Positions 5,293 through 7,847 of a stretch of DNA of 7,847 bases are shown here, piece by piece (position 1 is the first letter of the stretch; the number at the start of each line of letters is the position of its first letter). The notes beneath the pieces were generated by a model that saw only the letters and a list, made by a program, of their open reading frames with translations, was not told the DNA's origin and searched no databases. Both the position numbers and the translations under genes were made by a program. Source of the stretch: Desulfobacteraceae bacterium (GTDB lineage: Bacteria; Desulfobacterota; Desulfobacteria; Desulfobacterales; JAABRJ01); assembly GCA_011390985.1 (NCBI GenBank), contig JAABRJ010000494.1, positions 1 through 7,847 of the forward strand. Direction: 5' to 3'.

Positions 5293-6219
5293 ATGGCGCT
5301 GAACCTGGACGCCCTCGGGAAGACGATCGGCCCGCTGACCAAACCCTACGGGTGGAAGGATGCCGTCCTTTACGCCCTGGGGGTCGGGGCCGGCTTTGAG
5401 GATCTCGACTACTGCTACGAGAAGCGTCTGAAGGTCCTGCCGAGCTTCTCGATCGCCGCGGTGTTCGATTTCCTCGCGCACGTCGGCGCGGCCGCCGACA
5501 TCACCCTGGCCGGGGTTCTGCACGGCGAGCAGGAGCTGATCTTCCACAACCCGATCCCCGCCGCGGGCACCCTGACCACCACGGGTCGGATCACCCACTA
5601 CTACGACAAGGGCAGGGACAGGGGCGCGCTCGTGGTGGCCGAAAGCGAAACAAGCCACGACAGCGGCCAGCGGCTTTTCACCAGCCGGGCGACCCTCTTC
5701 GCGCGTCTGGACGGCGGCTTCGGCGGCCCGAACGCGCCCAAAAACAAGGTCCCGTTCCCGGACCGCGCCCCGGATCAGGTCGTCAAAGCGGCGCCCTCGA
5801 AGAACCAGCCGCTGCTCTACCGCCTCTCGGGGGATTTCTTCGCGCTGCATGTCGACCCCGCTTTTGCGGCCATGGCCGGTTTCGAAAAACCCATCATGCA
5901 CGGCCTGTGTACCCACGGCTTCGCCTGCCGGGCGCTGATCGACAGCCTGGTGCCGGGCGCACCCGAAAAGGTGCGGCGCATGGCCTGCCGCTTTTCACGC
6001 CCGCTTTACCCCGGCACCCCCATCGAAACGCTCGTCTGGAAGACCGCCGAGGGCCAGGCGCTCTGGAAAACGGTCGACGCCGAAAGCGGCGTGGAGGTGA
6101 TCACCAACGGCGTTTTCGAATACGGGCCAATCCCCTCCGCCGCGCCCGCGCCGGCAGGGGCCGCCGATGTCCAATCGAAAAGCTTTTCAAACTCGGATAA
6201 CGAGGATCAGAACCCATGA
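5293..6219 (+). CDS. MaoC-family hydratase, enoyl-CoA hydratase 2 type
   Basis: The 308-residue protein has a double hot-dog architecture like eukaryotic and bacterial hydratase 2, which interconverts trans-2-enoyl-CoA and (R)-3-hydroxyacyl-CoA in the cytoplasm. The N-terminal half contains DAVLYALGVGAG (23-34) and LKVLPSF (46-52). The C-terminal half has SGDFFALHVDPAFAAMAGF (179-197) with the expected catalytic Asp181 and His186 five residues apart, followed by KPIMHGLCTHGFACRAL (199-215), the hydratase 2 signature. The usual D-x-NPLH is DFFALH here, a conservative family variant. The last about 28 residues are Ala/Pro-rich and then polar, outside the fold. The start is fixed by AAAAGGAGG (5277-5285) seven bases before ATG 5293; an upstream ATG at 5215 would overlap creA and has no such site. 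Its stop overlaps the next gene by ATGA, so it is coupled to the CoA-transferase. Substrate chain type is not readable. Confidence 0.88.
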   Translation: MALNLDALGKTIGPLTKPYGWKDAVLYALGVGAGFEDLDYCYEKRLKVLPSFSIAAVFDFLAHVGAAADITLAGVLHGEQELIFHNPIPAAGTLTTTGRITHYYDKGRDRGALVVAESETSHDSGQRLFTSRATLFARLDGGFGGPNAPKNKVPFPDRAPDQVVKAAPSKNQPLLYRLSGDFFALHVDPAFAAMAGFEKPIMHGLCTHGFACRALIDSLVPGAPEKVRRMACRFSRPLYPGTPIETLVWKTAEGQALWKTVDAESGVEVITNGVFEYGPIPSAAPAPAGAADVQSKSFSNSDNEDQNP

Positions 6220-7472
6220 ACCGCATTGAGCAGCCGTCAACCGAAGCCGAGGGCCCGCTGGCGGGGATCCGCATCGTCGAATACGGTGTTTTCCACGCCG
6301 GCCCCGGGGCCGGGGCGATCCTCGGCGACCTCGGCGCCGATGTCATCAAGATCGAGGAGGCCGGCGGCGACCCGGAGCGCTACTGGACCCTGCTGGGGGG
6401 CATGGACATGGCCCTGCCCAACGGCGAAAGCTTTATGTTCGAGGCCTCCAACCGCAACAAGCGCAACATTTCGCTGGACATCACGACCGCGCGGGGCCGG
6501 GCGATCTTGCACCAGATGGTGCAGCGCGCGGACGTTTTTCTCACCAACCTGCGCCCCAGTACCAAAACCGCGATGGGCATCGACTACCCCACCCTCTCGC
6601 GGGTCAATCCCCGGCTCATCCACGCCAGCGTCTCCGGCTACGGCCAGCAGGGCCCGATGCGCGACATCGGGGCCTTCGATCCCCTGGGGCAGGCCCGCTC
6701 GGGTATGACCTTCGTCACCGGCAACGCCGAGCCCACCCTGATGCATCTGGCCATCCTGGACCAGGCCACCGCCATCACCCTCAGCCATGCCATCCTGACC
6801 GCCCTGGTGATGCGCGAGCGCCGCGGCATCGGCCAGGAGGTGCACACCTCGCTTTACGGCACCGGGCTCTGGTTGCTTTACGCCAACCTGCTGAGCGTCA
6901 GCCTGCTGGGCAAGGACCCCGGGGTGCCCTGGGAGCGCCAGCAGAACTCTCCGCTGCGCAACAGCTTCCGCTGCCGCGACGGCGGCTGGCTGATGGGCGT
7001 GCACCACCCCGAAGAGAAATACTGGGGCCCCTTCTGCACCGCAACCGGTCAGGAAAGTTTGCAGGCGGATCCGCGCTTTACCGATGGCCGCGCCCGCCAG
7101 CGGAATTGCCCGGCCCTGGTGGCCCATTTCGACGCCGTGTTCGCCACCCGCGACCGGGACGCGTGGATGGAGACCTTCCGGCGGCACGGGCTGATGTTCA
7201 GCCCGGCCCAGCGCATCGACGAGGTCCTGACCGATCCCCAGGCACTGGCCAACGGCTATGTGACCGACTTCGACCACCCTGTCCTCGGCCGGGTCCGACT
7301 GCCCGGCTACCCGGTCAGCTTCAGCGCCGGGCGGGCCGGCACCCGCACCAAGGCAGCGGCCATCGGCGAGCATACCATCGAGATCCTGGCGGAGCTGGGC
7401 TACGAAACTGCGGAGATTGCGGCCCTGCAGCGCGCCGGGGTGGCGCAGGGGCCGAAGGACGATCCAGGATAG
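6216..7472 (+). CDS. CaiB/BaiF family (class III) CoA-transferase
   Basis: The 418-residue protein has the family's typical length. It shows the N-terminal GIRIVEYG...GPGAGAILGDLGADVIKIE segment (17-47), the hallmark ASNRNKRNISLDI (77-89), VFLTNLRPS (107-115), GYGQQGP (141-147), and ILDQATAITLSHAILTAL (180-197). In this last segment Asp182 occupies the place of the catalytic aspartate that forms the acyl and CoA thioester intermediates in formyl-CoA transferase. GQEVHTSLYGT (206-216) and DPRFTDGRARQRN (about 285-297) also match. It moves CoA between carboxylic acids in the cytoplasm. The start ATG overlaps the stop of the hydratase gene by ATGA and has GAGGA (6202-6206) nine bases upstream, so the two proteins should be made together and probably act on the same acyl-CoA. 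The family's substrates are very diverse (oxalate, carnitine, bile acid, succinate, itaconate or aromatic acids) and I cannot assign one. Confidence 0.9.
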   Translation: MNRIEQPSTEAEGPLAGIRIVEYGVFHAGPGAGAILGDLGADVIKIEEAGGDPERYWTLLGGMDMALPNGESFMFEASNRNKRNISLDITTARGRAILHQMVQRADVFLTNLRPSTKTAMGIDYPTLSRVNPRLIHASVSGYGQQGPMRDIGAFDPLGQARSGMTFVTGNAEPTLMHLAILDQATAITLSHAILTALVMRERRGIGQEVHTSLYGTGLWLLYANLLSVSLLGKDPGVPWERQQNSPLRNSFRCRDGGWLMGVHHPEEKYWGPFCTATGQESLQADPRFTDGRARQRNCPALVAHFDAVFATRDRDAWMETFRRHGLMFSPAQRIDEVLTDPQALANGYVTDFDHPVLGRVRLPGYPVSFSAGRAGTRTKAAAIGEHTIEILAELGYETAEIAALQRAGVAQGPKDDPG

Positions 7473-7529
7473 GAAGCGACCCGGGCGGAGGGGGCGATCG
7501 GGGCTGCCGGCGTTTGCGCCCAACAGCCT

Positions 7530-7602
7530 GCCAAAATGGGCCTGTCGCGCAACAAAAAAGCTGGCGCTTCAAGGTGATGCGCAACGCCGAAATGGGTCTT
7601 GT
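7530..7602. repeat. Imperfect direct repeat in the convergent gap
   Basis: GCCAAAATGGGCCT (7530-7543) and GCCGAAATGGGTCT (7586-7599) match at 12 of 14 positions. GCGCAAC also appears twice, at 7547-7553 and 7579-7585. The copies are about 56 bp apart between the CoA-transferase and cobT. This could be the edge of a dispersed intergenic repeat. Confidence 0.35.
7554..7588 (-). terminator. Candidate intrinsic terminator of cobT
   Basis: Read on the minus strand, GGCGTT (7588-7583) pairs with AGCGCC (7568-7563) with one G-T wobble and a 14-base loop. AGC and six T (7559-7554) follow the stem. It lies 24 bases past the cobT stop in the convergent gap. The loop is long and an alternative GCGC pairing exists, so strength is uncertain. 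Confidence 0.4.
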
Positions 7603-7611
7603 GGCTCACCC

Positions 7612-7847
7612 TCAGCCTTTTTGGGCGTCGGCGATGGCCACCTCCTCAAACGTCCGGATGTCGGCCAGCACCCGGGTGGCCGCATCGATCAACTCCATGG
7701 CCAGGGCCGCGCCGGTGCCCTCGCCCAGGCGGAACTTGAGATCGAAGAGCGGGACCAGCCCGAGGTGCGCCAGCATGGCTGCGTGGCCGGCCTCCACCGA
7801 CAGATGGCTGGCAAAAAGATAATCCCGCGCAGCGGGCGCCAGGGCGC
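7612..7847 (-). CDS. cobT: Nicotinate-nucleotide:dimethylbenzimidazole phosphoribosyltransferase, C-terminal part
   Basis: The last 77 residues of a CobT protein run off the right edge; the family is usually about 350 residues. Visible signatures are APAARDYLFASHLSVEAGH, then LGLVPLFDL, and RLGEGTGAALAM. In the latter the Glu (residue 42 of the visible part) is the catalytic base known from the Salmonella enzyme. The enzyme converts nicotinate mononucleotide and a benzimidazole-type base into the alpha-riboside phosphate that becomes the lower ligand of cobamides. B12-dependent metabolism fits an anaerobe of this type, but the gene is convergent with, and not obviously linked to, the CoA-transferase operon. 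The gene ends with a TGA at 7614-7612. Confidence 0.92.
   Translation of the reverse strand, partial: ALAPAARDYLFASHLSVEAGHAAMLAHLGLVPLFDLKFRLGEGTGAALAMELIDAATRVLADIRTFEEVAIADAQKG

Noticed and set aside
6237..7523. A 428-codon open frame antisense to the CoA-transferase
   Set aside because: No family resemblance, and it covers a gene with all CaiB/BaiF motifs.

Overview
The window is a GC-rich bacterial chromosome segment. The gene style suggests a sulfate-reducer-like Desulfobacterota (former Deltaproteobacteria) member: a PAS-containing sigma54-type activator with a Cys-rich PAS insert, CoA-ester enzymes of the MaoC and CaiB/BaiF families, an orphan DUF4338 (DruA-like) gene and CobT. This assignment comes from protein flavour alone, not from a marker gene.

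Left end (1-811): the minus strand carries the N-terminal part of a PAS plus sigma54-interaction (NtrC-like) activator. Its homology stops exactly where the Walker A motif should begin, and an AT-rich stretch with a 7-bp tandem repeat runs from there to the window edge. Between this regulator and a divergent BASS-family transporter (812-1792, plus) lies a compact control region. It holds a near-consensus minus-strand -35 box, a GTTAC/GTAAC dyad lying on the matching -10, and a degenerate -24/-12 (sigma54-like) element in front of the transporter. Together they suggest a self-regulated activator that drives the transporter.

Middle (1793-3767): after a convergent intergenic gap with one hairpin, the minus strand encodes a flavin- and NAD-dependent disulfide-oxidoreductase-family enzyme. 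It keeps the CxxxxC redox pair but has lost the C-terminal His/Glu dyad of lipoamide dehydrogenase. The 340-bp gap upstream of it holds two perfect hairpins, candidate promoters in both directions and a 9-bp direct repeat.

Right half (3768-7472, plus): four co-directional genes follow. The first is an orphan druA-like DUF4338 gene whose ribosome binding site abuts a 9-bp stem-loop. Next come creA (a conserved exported or anchored protein), a hydratase-2 type MaoC dehydratase, and a class III (CaiB/BaiF) CoA-transferase that overlaps the MaoC gene by ATGA. The last two are almost certainly translationally coupled and point to an acyl-CoA activation and hydration/dehydration step. The druA-like gene is the accessory element here and no DruE-type helicase lies nearby.

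Right edge (7473-7847): a convergent minus-strand cobT (cobamide lower-ligand activation) enters the window as its C-terminal 77 residues, with a plausible terminator in the convergent gap.

No tRNA, rRNA, CRISPR array or complete insertion sequence is visible.
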